From Sipunculus nudus (lineage: Eukaryota; Annelida; Sipuncula; Golfingiida; Sipunculidae), in assembly GCA_026874595.1 (NCBI GenBank), contig CM049308.1, positions 50,022,124 through 50,086,123 of the forward strand: a stretch of DNA of 64,000 bases, read 5' to 3'. Positions 23,379 to 35,800 of this stretch are shown here, piece after piece. Under the pieces are notes generated by a model. The model was not told where the DNA came from and ran no database searches. It was given only the letters and a program-made list of their open reading frames with translations. The position numbers and the translations under genes were made by a program. How positions within the stretch are numbered: the stretch's first letter is position 1; every line of letters begins with the position of its first letter.

Positions 23379-23474
23379 CTATTCTGCTGACTCATCATCC
23401 CCATCCTCCATGGGTATCTGATTTCTCCAATAAAAATCCTCAATGTCCCCTTCATTTAAGATATCGTCCTCCAA
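23379..23474 (-). CDS. Candidate terminal exon with acidic C-terminus
   Basis: Minus strand, acceptor AATTTGTAG, 31 codons then TAG: LEDDILNEGDIEDFYW then RNQIPMEDGDDESAE. Strongly acidic with no interior stop, so not random-looking. The sequence directly upstream (23475-23660) has the look of an interspersed repeat (GGGACCCAATCACC, CTGAAACCGTTTGC), so it may be the last exon of a dead DNA transposon. No matching upstream exon found. Confidence 0.25.
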   Translation of the reverse strand: MEDDILNEGDIEDFYWRNQIPMEDGDDESAE

Positions 23475-24228
23475 CTACAAATTAATCAAATAAACTCATT
23501 TTACACATTTTTTAAAGGGACCCAATCACCTATAAAGCATGTTGAATTGACAGGGAAAATAACTTCTTCCCTTTAAAAATAAGTTTGTACCTGCCAAAAT
23601 ATTGCCCTGAAACCGTTTGCTTACTCTTGTAAACGAGTGTTCAGTAAAAAACAGTGGATCGGGCGCGATCACAGGTGTCAACATAAACACAGCGCGTGCA
23701 GCACTATATTGTCAGTTCAGTGTCAAAATAGTAATGAAAAGTATCAAGTATCATACAGAAACTCTGGAATAGAGCATTAATTTATTTGCCAGCAGTTGGG
23801 CAATGCAAGGTCAATTTTCCCTGCCGGCTGTTTAGCCTGTGGACTAAACTGCCGGCACCCTGCCGGCTGTTTAGCCACTTCCTTGATTTTAACATTGCTC
23901 AGGCTGTTCTGCATGTACTGTTATCGGTAATCTTAAATATAAAACACTCCCGTTTATGTTTGTTATAGTCTTTCACGATTAGTCTTAGTGACGTATTTGA
24001 ATTGAATAAATATTGTAAGGCGCAAAATTCATAATTATGATATAACTTTTAAGGTAAATCATATAAAGCCATTATCAAGAGATAGCCGTATATATGTAAA
24101 TTAAAGGAAGAAGATTCACTATGTTTACTTCATCATGCAAAACCAGCCAAAATTATGAATGAAAACTTATTTACTTTTATAAAAATGTTAATACTGATGC
24201 TATTGACCCTTATGTCGGGTGCACCTGA

Positions 24229-24255
24229 TTTTTTTTTTTTTTTTTTTTTTTTTTT
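24229..24255. repeat. Poly-T tract
   Basis: About 27 T, about 180 bp upstream of the PIGF start codon; possibly the poly(A) tail of a reverse-inserted retroelement. Confidence 0.9.
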
Positions 24256-24437
24256 GTACATGTATTTGTATACTGTACTATTGGTTTTGGCCGCATTATA
24301 GTAATGCAAGATAAAATCTGGGGAATATCCTTGAATATATGACACCGGATATGCACCTACTTCCTTTATTATCGCTCAAGTTAGGGCAAGACTGTCAGTC
24401 ACACGTTTCAAGTGAATGTTTCTCAGTTTCTCGCAGA

Positions 24438-26760
24438 ATGGAAGCGTATCGAGATTCAGCAAAGTCCCTTAAATATCTTAAATATGTGTGCGCTTCATAT
24501 GCATTTTTATCAATTAGTTTTATCGTGTTGTTGTCCACATTGTGGCCTAAATTTAACTTGATAGAAAACGTTCATTTCACAAGTCAGTTTACTGTGGTTG
24601 CCATGGTATTCCTGCAGCTGATAGGGCTTTTCTGTGTTGTTCCTTCTTCGAACTTTACGGTAAGTAAATACCAAGCTTCAATAAAGTTACGAAAAACAAA
24701 GAAATAGAAAATGAAAATATAAATAATGAAACGGTCGTCCTAAACACCGGAATACCCCAGAATACCACCTTAATACCACTAACATTGTCAAAGGCCGCCC
24801 ATATTGACACACTGGGTGTGTCAATAAGGTCAAGCTTATTGACACATGGTTTAACTGTGCATGCGCCAAATCTATTACACTCCCGCTAGATGACAGGGCT
24901 CTCACCGTGTGCCATTAATACCCCTGTCGTGATACCCAACACTTTGAATCAATAAATATAAATATAAATAAATAGGAATCACTATAGAACGTGGGCTTCG
25001 CTTGTATTGAGGAACATAAAAATGAAATTGTCACCTCTCATTCCCTATTCCCGAGGCATCTATCGCGAAAATGGGAAACCATTTACTATTTTAACAGGAA
25101 AATTAAGCATTAGGTGGGGGCTCCAACCCCACACCCCCGTTCAGACGGGGAAAACCCAGGTTCCCCGGACCCCTCCTCCTCTAATATAAAAAACTCCAGC
25201 TATGAGCAAAATTGAATACGGGAATTCTGAGGAAAATGATATGTATCAGCCTTTTCCAGGAAACAATTTATTATGTGACACCCATTTTACCGGCGGTAGG
25301 CTGAAGCCCGGTTTCTATAGTTCTACCAATAAATATATTCAATAATTTAATAGTAAAATATTATAAATATATTTTTTATTGAATATCATTTTTCTAATTG
25401 GAAAATAATAAACAAGGATAACAGGAACAAATTAGCTTTATTGAAACAAGTACACGGCAAAATATAGTAACTCATTCATAGTTTCTGATGAGTATAAATA
25501 TACAAACTTTATAAGCACATCGATACTGAATAATTAATGTTTAGTGATAAACCTGGAGAAGTGGATACTTTATTACACTAATACAGACCGTGATTTCTGG
25601 GAATTTTGTTACATTATTCTGTATGACATGTATACTTTTCCACATTTTCACGATGTAAAGTGGACATGTTTAAAATCAGAGGAACAAACCGAAAATGAAA
25701 TTTGCTAAGTTACTATGAGCCATGGAATGGTCATATCATTGCCTGTTCGATTATAGAATAACACGTCTTACTGTAACAAACTTAACCTTAAAGCCAAAGA
25801 TCAGAATGGGTTTCGAAAAGGACGCTTCTGCACTGATCATATTTTAATTACTTCATTATTAAGGAATCGTTTGCCTCAAGGAATAGAAACACGTCACCCT
25901 AGTAAGTCCGCATGCGAGGAAAAAGCTGTTGATGGGTAAATATTAGAAACTACTCTTCCCTCAGCTGTTTGGACTAAAAATTTATTGCAAAATCTAAAAC
26001 AACATCAAAAGTGTATAAATTAGTTATTCAGTTTATGTATGATTAAGTAATAATATTTTCTCAAAGTGGAGTACTATACTGGGTACAAGGCGATATAATT
26101 CGTCAAGAACACTAGCTGTTTAATATATGTATTAACGGCTTAGCAGAAAAAAAATAAAAAAGCCTTATGTCAGTATAAAGGCCTTTCTTTTTGCCTAAAA
26201 GTTCTGATTTATATAGGGGCCGCTGGATTATGAGCTCTTGGTTCAGTATTGGGCAAGTTTCAAAATTTTAAGGATACAACACTTATATGACTCCCTTACT
26301 AAATTATATACTATGGTGGTATAGTAACTGTCCTATAGATTATGCATCTGAGATATGAGGACATGCGAAACCCCGTCATGTGATAAAATTCAAAACAGAG
26401 CTCTCCGTAACATTTGTAGTGTTCGCAGGTTCTGCATGTGCAATTGCTGCTCTAAAAGAGACATTGGTTGTTTAACATGTAGATATCATTCGACTGAGAT
26501 GTTACTGTTTTGGAATCACTATGGATTACACAAGTCTGACTAAGAATGTATTCATACAGACATGCCAATTCTCATACATTTGGTGTGATACTCGCGCATT
26601 TACCCCTCGTCTCACACTCTCGCGCCAAGGGACATTAATCTCACGCATTTTGTTACCTTCATTAATTTAATCTTATCATGCAGTGTACCAGGAGATGGTA
26701 ATGTTATAGCACAACATTATCTCATAATACTTTGTCATCACGCTATAAGATGCTTAAATG

Positions 26761-26811
<51 letters not shown>

Positions 26812-29800
26812 ACAATTGGTTACATATGACCTATACGTCGTGTGCTTGTAGGTGGAAACCAAATTGTGAAATTGAACAACATTACACGCTGCGTAGGGAG
26901 CTAATACGTGCTGCGTGGTGGCCCGACATGGTCCATCTGTTTTTTGTTTCAATACTCATAGGCGTAGGAAAAGTAAAATGGGAGGGGGAGGCGGAATTGT
27001 TTAGTTTTTAATTTTATTGAATACAGGTGGGTCATGGATGATTTCTGGTAATTTTTCAGTGGTTTCCTGAAAATAGTAAATCATTCTTACAGGAACGACG
27101 GTTCTTGACTGCCTAGACCACGACTTTGAAATCTCACGCATTGTGATTCTGCCAACTTGGCATCTCTGTTCATATTGGATAATAATCTTGCAAGTCGCAG
27201 ATAACTGGTGCTCAAATGCTAATAATTAAGATACTAGAATCCATTGATATATATTAATACACATATGTAATGAAATAGCGCCGCGTTGCCAACGTAATCT
27301 GAAACAGAAGTTGCACAGTACCAGAGTGTCCGGATCTTAGGCTTTGATTCTGGATACCACCACTGTCACAGCTCAACAAGAGTCCTTTAAAACCAATAAT
27401 CCACGTATATAGTAAGAATCCAAAGGCAAACTGGAGACAGTCCGTATGAAGTCTGTATTAAGTCTGTTAAATATCTGACACCACTGCAATTATCGGTAAG
27501 GTCCCAAAACTGATGAGAAAGTAACACTCTTAGAACTCTCTGGTATTATCCTTTCTGCCGGCTCTAAACACAGCCCCTAATATATTTAGAGAATTTTTAA
27601 AGGCTTATTTCATTTATTTTCTTTGACGCATTAATTTCGAAATTTTATTATTCTATAATAAGGAGAAAAGTATATCTATATAGAAGAATAACTAATATAT
27701 TTGATATGTAATGACTAAATGTACTCAAACATAGCTTGTACAATGCAACACAACGTTTTCTTAGCGCGGGTATCAACGTTATGGTGGTAGATCAAAGTTT
27801 GAGCTGATAAATTCGACTAAGGATATACAATGACTCTTAAAATCAACACCACCTTTCATTATCAAATGCTTTTTAAAATTTACATCTCCTTTATATTACA
27901 GAATATTACTTTTGTTTATAATAAAGATGGAAAATAGGCCATTGAAAAAAAATCTTTAAATACACAATCACCCTGAAAAATCTCTGTTTCAATAAGACAA
28001 GATACGTCTTCGCAACGATAAAAAAAACACCACATTTCATGACAGTTACCATGGTGGCCTCTGTAATTAACTGGCCCTTTGATCTAGGTCACCAGTGATT
28101 AAAGTGATTATATAATTTGGGCAACGGTGCATCAGCTTGATTGCGGTACGCTCGACAGGCCGCTGGTGCCAAATGGTAACCTAGACTCCCAATTCTTAGT
28201 ACCCGAGACTGCAAAACACGGTAACAGAGACTTCCGAATCGAAGTAACCGAGACTTTCGGATCGTGTGTCAATAATATCCTGTAATCAAAGACATCGAGG
28301 CTTAAATGAAATGTTTAAGCCATAAATTAATCATTTTCAATAAAGGGATGGGCTAAATCAGAATTTTAAATTGTCATCAGAGTACTGGTAAAGGTATAGG
28401 TTGATTTCTGCCGCTGAAGATATCGGTCGCCGGCCTCAAATCGCCCATATCGGCTGCCAGCACCCAGCGGGCAACCATTTCGGCCGCAACCCCAACGGTG
28501 CCACTGCTGGGCCTCGACTCTGGCCAGTCAACAATATCAGCCGCAACTTGGGCGGCGGGGCACCATTTCCGCCGCCTGGCTACCTCATTACTAGCAGCCG
28601 TTCGTCTGGGCTAATTACAACGTACATGCCTACATATGAAGTCCTAGCTGATTAAACCTTAATGTGAATTCAATCATTGGAAGAACCCAACCACATATAT
28701 ATCAGTACACTCATTTACACAAACACTTTTAAACAAAAACATCCACGCAAGCAACCTCAAGCAGAAAGAAATAAACAAATAACACTTGATACACCTTTTT
28801 AACACACATTTTATTACTTATATGATTATTACTTATTAAAGAAATCACATATATTTTTATTTTATTCAAAAGAAATCTAAATTACTGCCAGAAATCTAAC
28901 TGTAAATCATAACTATATATACAGAGGTCTTAAAAAAACTTTCTAATCCAAAATATATAAATCTATGTCTTAAAACTATAAACATCTTGGGAGCAATCCT
29001 TGTTTCATGGTAAAAATTAAGACAATAGTATATGTGTAAATTTGTATATTTATATATCATGTATATATGCATGCGTGTATAATGTGTATATATGTATATA
29101 TTTTATGCCCATGTATGTGCATATCTGAACACGTATATATGTGTGTGTAGGTATGTGTGTATGAATATGTAGATTTATATAACACTATATATGTATATAT
29201 ATATAATTATATACATATATATGTGTGTGTCTATACTTTTTTATGCATATTATGTGTTTACTGACCTTTGCATGTATGTATATGTACAGTGAGTCTGAAA
29301 TAAAGCATCTATCTATCTATCTATCTTATCTATCCATCTTGCTAACAAATAAAAAGTAAACTCTCAAAAAACTCAAAAGTCAAAAACTTATCTACAGAAA
29401 AATATTGATAAAACATTTATTATAAAAAAAGTATATACATAGAACTAATAATAAAAAAGGAAGCTCCTTGGGAAAAAATCACATTAGAGATTAATATTTA
29501 TTTTTTTGGTAATGCCTGTTAATAACTAGTGGTCCATGGGCCATGACGCTCAGCTAATTTTGACTGGGTGCTCATGTTTTTTTATTAATGTTATATATTG
29601 CCTATGGCTAAAGTAAGGGTTGAAAAAATGGACAGAAAATAAAAATTTCATGATTAATAGAAGACCTGCCCAGGACCCCCCTGGATTTTAAAATAGAGGG
29701 TTCCAAGGAAAATAGATACAATTTGTACCCTTTCTGTCTGGGTGCTCAAAATCATGTTATTATTATCAGGATATTGAGTTAGAAGATTCTAGGCCTCACA

Positions 29801-32800
29801 TATACGATTTGTCCCCATCTGATATTCTGGGTGCTCATATGACATCTTTTCCCTATAGGTCACGGAATATAGATCACAGTGACCAGGTTTCAGGACATTT
29901 GCCTAGGATCTCACAAAATGTCTGGTTAGAGGTTTCTAGGCCTAATGGATACAATTTGTGTCCCGTCTGACTGTCTGGGTGCTTGAAATCATGTTTTTGG
30001 CCCATAGGTCACAAAATATAGGTCACTATGACCTAAGTTTGGGTTTCCAAGGAGATTTGCCCAGGACCTCCCTGGATGTACAGTTAAAAGTTTCTAGGTC
30101 TTACAGTTGTGATTTGTGCCCTGTTAAAGGGACATAATCAGGAACTACATCATACCTTTTCTTTCACACTATCTGTTCAGTTTTACATTATACAAATGTT
30201 TCCCAGCAAAACCATCCCAGCACGAAGTCTCATTTTCTTGCATATGACTGTTTTACACCATGTTATGGCTCTGCTTGTTGGTAAACATAGTCTGTTTACC
30301 ATAACAAGGCTGCGTGACCGGAGGTTTGGATAAGAGGGGCAACTCGCATTTTTTTAGCCAGCAGAAACAAGTATTACATTTTTTGGACCAAGTCATTCAG
30401 GGCACCTCCTGACTTTACATGTTTTGGCTCAGCAATAAACACGGCCACATACGCTGTGTTTATGTTAACACATGTCATCACGCCTGGTCCACTGTTTTTA
30501 ACATTCGATTTGCTTACAATACATCATGACTGTTGAAACCTGGTTTGATATCCTTTCATATACATTTGTTAACGAAGTTACAGGACAAATTATACACATA
30601 TTTCTTATAAATATGACTAATCATATTTTGAATAAATATATATTTTTATAAAGTCCATATTTCTGGTTGAATAAGCTAATTCTAATTATGATGTAACTGT
30701 GTTTGTGGTAATGAGGAAGCACGTCGGCCAAAATGGTGCCCCGCCGCCCAAGTCGTGGCCGATATGGTTGACTGGCGAGAGTCCGGGCCCAGCAGTGGCA
30801 TTGTCAGGGTTGCGGCCGAAATGGTTGCCCGCTGGGCGCTGGCGCTCGATTTGAGGCCGGCAGCCAATATCGTCAGCGGCTGAAATCCACCTAATTCCTG
30901 ATAAACACCTTACAGGCAGGCTCTATCTTTTACTGCTGGTGTAGCTTGTGTTAATATAAACTCGAGATAGCAACGTTCTGTTAGGTGTTTTCCAGTACTC
31001 TGATGATGATTTAAAATTCCGATTTAGCCCTTTCCTCTATTGAAAATAGTTAAACTTATCATATAAGCCTGAATAGTCTTTAATTACAGGTTATTTTAAC
31101 AATATAAATGACATTAGGGAGGTATTCCGCGGTATTCCGGTGTTTAGGAAAAGCCATAATGAAACTGTTTATTCTTAGTTTCTCATTTTTAACTGATAAG
31201 TGTTCCTGCATATATACAATACATATCTGGCCTGGCATCCTGCTTCACAGGGCCCCCTGGTGGTGGGGTGTCAGGCCTTTCTTTGTGTGCCTTTGGCTGT
31301 CAGTCAAAACCAAATGTAACAACATTAAAATTGGCTCTCAGCACTCCTCCGAGTCGCTTGGTTGTTTTCTGTTTTACTGGCTTGAATTAAATATTCTATA
31401 TGTCATAATAGCAGGGTTGGCAAGTTTCTGCCATTGCCATTTCTGCAATGGGTTTCTGCCTGGCAACTGCTGTGTGTCCGAAAAACATTTCTGCCCTTGT
31501 TTCTGCCATAAGGACAGAAATACCCTGAAAACTGCGATAAAATAAGTATATTGTTACAACGGGGAATTAGGGGAGTTCTTCCCTGGCCATAACACAGTCA
31601 CACGGCGCGTCAGGTGAATAACTGAGACAGTCCAAGTTGGATATTGTGCTGTTTTATTTCCAGTTGTCTTGGTTTACATGTTGATGATGGCGTGGGTCTG
31701 TCTGCCAGTTCCCAGCCCAACACAGGATTTTGTATCAGTATTACTACGTCACAAACCTTTACATCATCTTACACTTTTTCTATTGGATATTGGATATGTG
31801 TCATTATGACATACCTGAATGTTTAGATAACCATATATGGCTTCGGCTTTCGCCTACGCACAAACTTTTTCCTTGTTTTACCTAAAACTCATGTAATATC
31901 ATTATATTCCTGTCATTAATATATTCAGGGTACATATTTGTCTCCTGATCAATTCTGTGTGACCCAGCTACTTACTGACTCACTTTTGGTACAGTTTTCC
32001 TGTCCTAAATTACTGCCTCATGCGCAGGCCGGTATTCACCGTACCTTTGACTTTTATATCATTTTACACTGTCATCCAGATCTAAACCTGGCTTCTGCTG
32101 ATGCCTATCATAACAGAATCTATTTTGGCTTACTTGATTAAGTTTACATTCACATGGCTATAACAATTATACCAGTCTATAGTAATCACTGGTTGTCTGC
32201 TTTCAGAATTTATGTCCATTAAAATACTCATTTATCAGCTTCTTTTCTAAACCTATATGCTAACCGACATATGGAGATCGGAATTCAAACACCTGTCTTA
32301 CAATGGTAGACAATGCGTTGGTATACCAATTTAGGCTATTATCATTTCTCTCTGTCGCTCTATCTGTCTTTCCATCTGCTGAACTGGTAACTGATCTTAT
32401 GTGTACCAAAATATTGCGTTAAAATCAGTAATTATTTATAATAGATATTAACACCTCTTACCACATAACAATATAATAGCTAACTTGAACCATTTTAAAT
32501 ATGATACAGCAAATACAGCATTAATATAACAGTGATGAAAATGAACAAGACAGAATATATTAATAATTTCTGGAGGGCCTAGGAAGGGGGGGGGGGGGTG
32601 TCTTACTTGATCACTCGGTCAGAAATAAGCTAAACTGAAGCAAATACCTTTCTGCTCGGCAGAAAAACAACCCTGCATAATAGTTAGATGAGGGGGAGCA
32701 AAGTGGAAGTGTAATGACCTGTTATTTGATAAGAGTACAGGGAGACTTGTATTCTTCTTGTGTACTTGCTTCTCTGTTACGTCACATTACTTCATATCCA

Positions 32801-35800
32801 AAGATGATAAATAATTGTCATTTGTGGGGGACGCTATAAACCATGGATATGTATGAGACGTAAATCAGGCTATAAAGTGAATAATATTGGTATTATAAGC
32901 AGGTATGGTAAAAAATAATGCACAGTTTCCTCTTTCTAACAATAGGTTCAGATTTTGTAAGGCAAGTTTGTCTTGCCTTGAGATAATCGCAAAAAATAAG
33001 GTGGACAGGGGTAGTGGAACGGTTTATCACTGTACCAGGAAATATAGTTGAGGTAGTTTTCACTAAAAAGGGGGCTGCAAAAGAAAGATTTTAGATTTTA
33101 CATGAAAAAAATTTAGACATTGCAGAATATTTAATGAAAGAATCTGTGTGCCAGGTACAACATATGTTTGACTTTCAAGTTTATCATGAATGTTTTTAAC
33201 AGTTTCAGCCTTGCATCCACCATGAACAATGGGCCAGGCCAAATGTATTTCATGTTTTATCTTTACAGATATTTAAGCTGATGAAAGCTGCTGTGATCTG
33301 TGTGCTGACAATGCCAGTACTTCACTTCATCATGGTACTGTTTGGTGCTCCACTTAGCGAGTAAGTTTAACTGATAATCAGGTAATTAGAATTTTTAAAG
33401 TTATTTAGAATATGTGCACATTCTTCTGCTGGTATCACTTTTCAAGATATTTTATTTGACTTGATATATCAGTTAGTCTAACAAAACTGTAATTTAGCTG
33501 CATCTTTCATGATAATTTGATAAATTTATTTGAATCATACTATGATGAGATATAAATAAATTTATAGTCCATGTCTGCTTATCTGATGAAAAATCCTTAT
33601 TGAGATAAACCTTGGAGCCCTGTATTTTGTAGCTATCAAGTGTTTAAATCACCTCCCAGTCACACATTTACTTGTAAGTTGAGTGTCATGACCCATTGCA
33701 GACTGGCCCAGTTGGTATGCCTTGAATTATCAGATCTCATCCAATTAATAAGATTTATCATTTGCTTCGAGGTGTGGGCACAAGGGACCATGTGTGGCTC
33801 AAGACATTCATGGTGCTGCATTCTGGTGGCAAAATATATAATTATATGCCTCCTACCCAATTTATCACTCTGACTGGTCTGATAGATATTTAAGTGGTAA
33901 GCAGTGCCACCTGTCAAGAACAAATGAGTATGTTTTTTCTTTGACTTCAGCAGTTCTTTGGGCCCAGATTTCTCTGCTGATTTAGCATGGTTCATTCGGT
34001 CTGTCATTGTATATTCCACCGTGACTGTTAATGATAGGAAAATGATTTAAAACAGTTTATTTCACTGGTGTTTAACAAATAATTTGAAATAGCCAACCAG
34101 ATGGATCAAAACAACAATCCAGCTTGGTATATATGGTTACCAAGAACTAAGATGATGGATTGCATGTTTTCCTGCTACTGGGATCACCTTAGTGGTAATA
34201 TCCAATAATGAACTTACAACGTGAGATACAAATGGCAAAAATTTGCCAGCTCTCTTAGCAGCCTTGTGACCTACCAATATGCAAATATCAGCGATTCTTC
34301 CTATTCACTTGACAGGCCATTTGTAAAGGCTAGAACAGCAATTCCTGACTTAGGGAGAGCTACACAGCATTTTGTTTCATTGTTTCATCTGAGAAACATA
34401 TCAAATTACAAATAGCCTGGCAGGTACAATCCCACATTAAATTTTTGGAAGTAAACATCCCCTATTACATTCACATAAGAAAAATAAGAAAAGTTTGTGG
34501 ATTTTTTCCCCTGAATTTCCTTCATTTCTAGCAAGTTAATAGATATTAGCTAGATAATGAAGCTTTTTAAAAAGTGCTAACACAATGATACGCTCCCGAG
34601 GCAGTGGAAATCATGCGCTTCTAAAGAAGCAACTGATTTTCACGCTGCCAGCTTTGTCCGTTTATGATATATTTATACACCAGATGGAGGTTCATGGTTC
34701 ACTGATAAATACGTACGCATGATGTGACAAGCAGCCAACCAGATGCGAATAAACCAACAGTCGACAGGCATCCTGGCTCCGCCCATAGATGCGCTTCAAG
34801 CACCGCTTGATGAGAGTTTACGGTCGAATTTTAATTGCTTCCTCTGTATTCTTGCATATCACCCGATTCGATTATGACATTATGACTGTGTTAGCATATC
34901 TGTTGTCTGCAGAACTGAAACCAGCCAGCAAGGTGTGCACGCAGCCTTTGTTGTTACGTTTTGTTTGAATTACAACTCACCGACCGGGCATCCTATGTGC
35001 CCAAGGCCCTAAGCAAACCACGTCTGGGGCAATTCTCTCTGAGCCTGTGGCCTGTTCAGACATTTACCGGGGCGATAAGCTGTCACTTAAACCGAAATTA
35101 ACATGATTGGCTCCTTGTATTCTTCACTTGGCTGTGTCTTCAGGCTCAAGGTCTCATCTAATTGGACAAAAATACAGTGCTCCCCTCTGGTGTAGCAATT
35201 CAGGATACGGGGTCATAACAAACAGTGCTTACGATATAGGGAGTAAGCCTATAGTTAAAGCGCTGTGTAAAGAGCATAACACAATGAAAGAGAGTGTTTT
35301 AAAGTCAATTTGATTCAATTTCAGGAGTATATTCATTGTAGAATATCAAATGTAGCATCCCTGCATGTAGCTCCTGGATAGGATCAGGTGCCACCTACAA
35401 TCTTGTTTTCTACCCAGAATTTTTAATTGTTCGGGTTTCTCAGGAGTGGCTCTGTAGATTGTTATTTATAGAAAATTATTTGTTAGTTGTGTCTATAGAT
35501 TACTTTTAACCATTTAACAAGACTTCTGGCACCCCCTTCAGTTATGTTCTTTTATTTAGTATTATTGGTATTTAAAAACATGCAGTTTGGTAAGCACAGC
35601 ATGAACAGTCATGTTGAGAACAATATTGTCAATATTGTATCATCGTTATTAACATTTCAGGTCTGTTTCCGAAACATTTACTTTGTCCATGCTACTGACT
35701 GTGTGTACAATGCTGCCAAGTATGTTGCTGCTTGGGCCTTCTTACCAAGCCTTTGGAAAAGTTTTCCTGTTACACAGGTAAGTTGTCATAATGAAAAGGT

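Larger units (their letters stand above)
28271..31096. mobile_element. 2.8-kb element with long inverted-repeat arms (fold-back type)
   Basis: The left arm 28271-28591 is the imperfect inverted complement of the right arm 30708-31096. Shared landmarks: CCTGTAATCAAAGAC / CCTGTAATTAAAGAC, TCAGAGTACTGG, GGCGGCGGGGCACCATTT, CCTCATTAC. The right arm has about 70 bp extra. The inner part of each arm is GC-rich (CGGCCG, GGGCGGCGGGG) in an AT-rich window. The interior holds no transposase frame, but has TATATG-rich sequence (29030-29280), an ATCT microsatellite (29309-29340) and an inverted tandem-cored element (29531-30130). A frame of 84 codons in the left arm is composition-driven. Confidence 0.65.

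Noticed and set aside
31108-31545. 145-codon plus-strand frame
   Set aside because: It crosses the left border of the hAT-like element and its target duplication, so it cannot be an old gene; no transposase motif.
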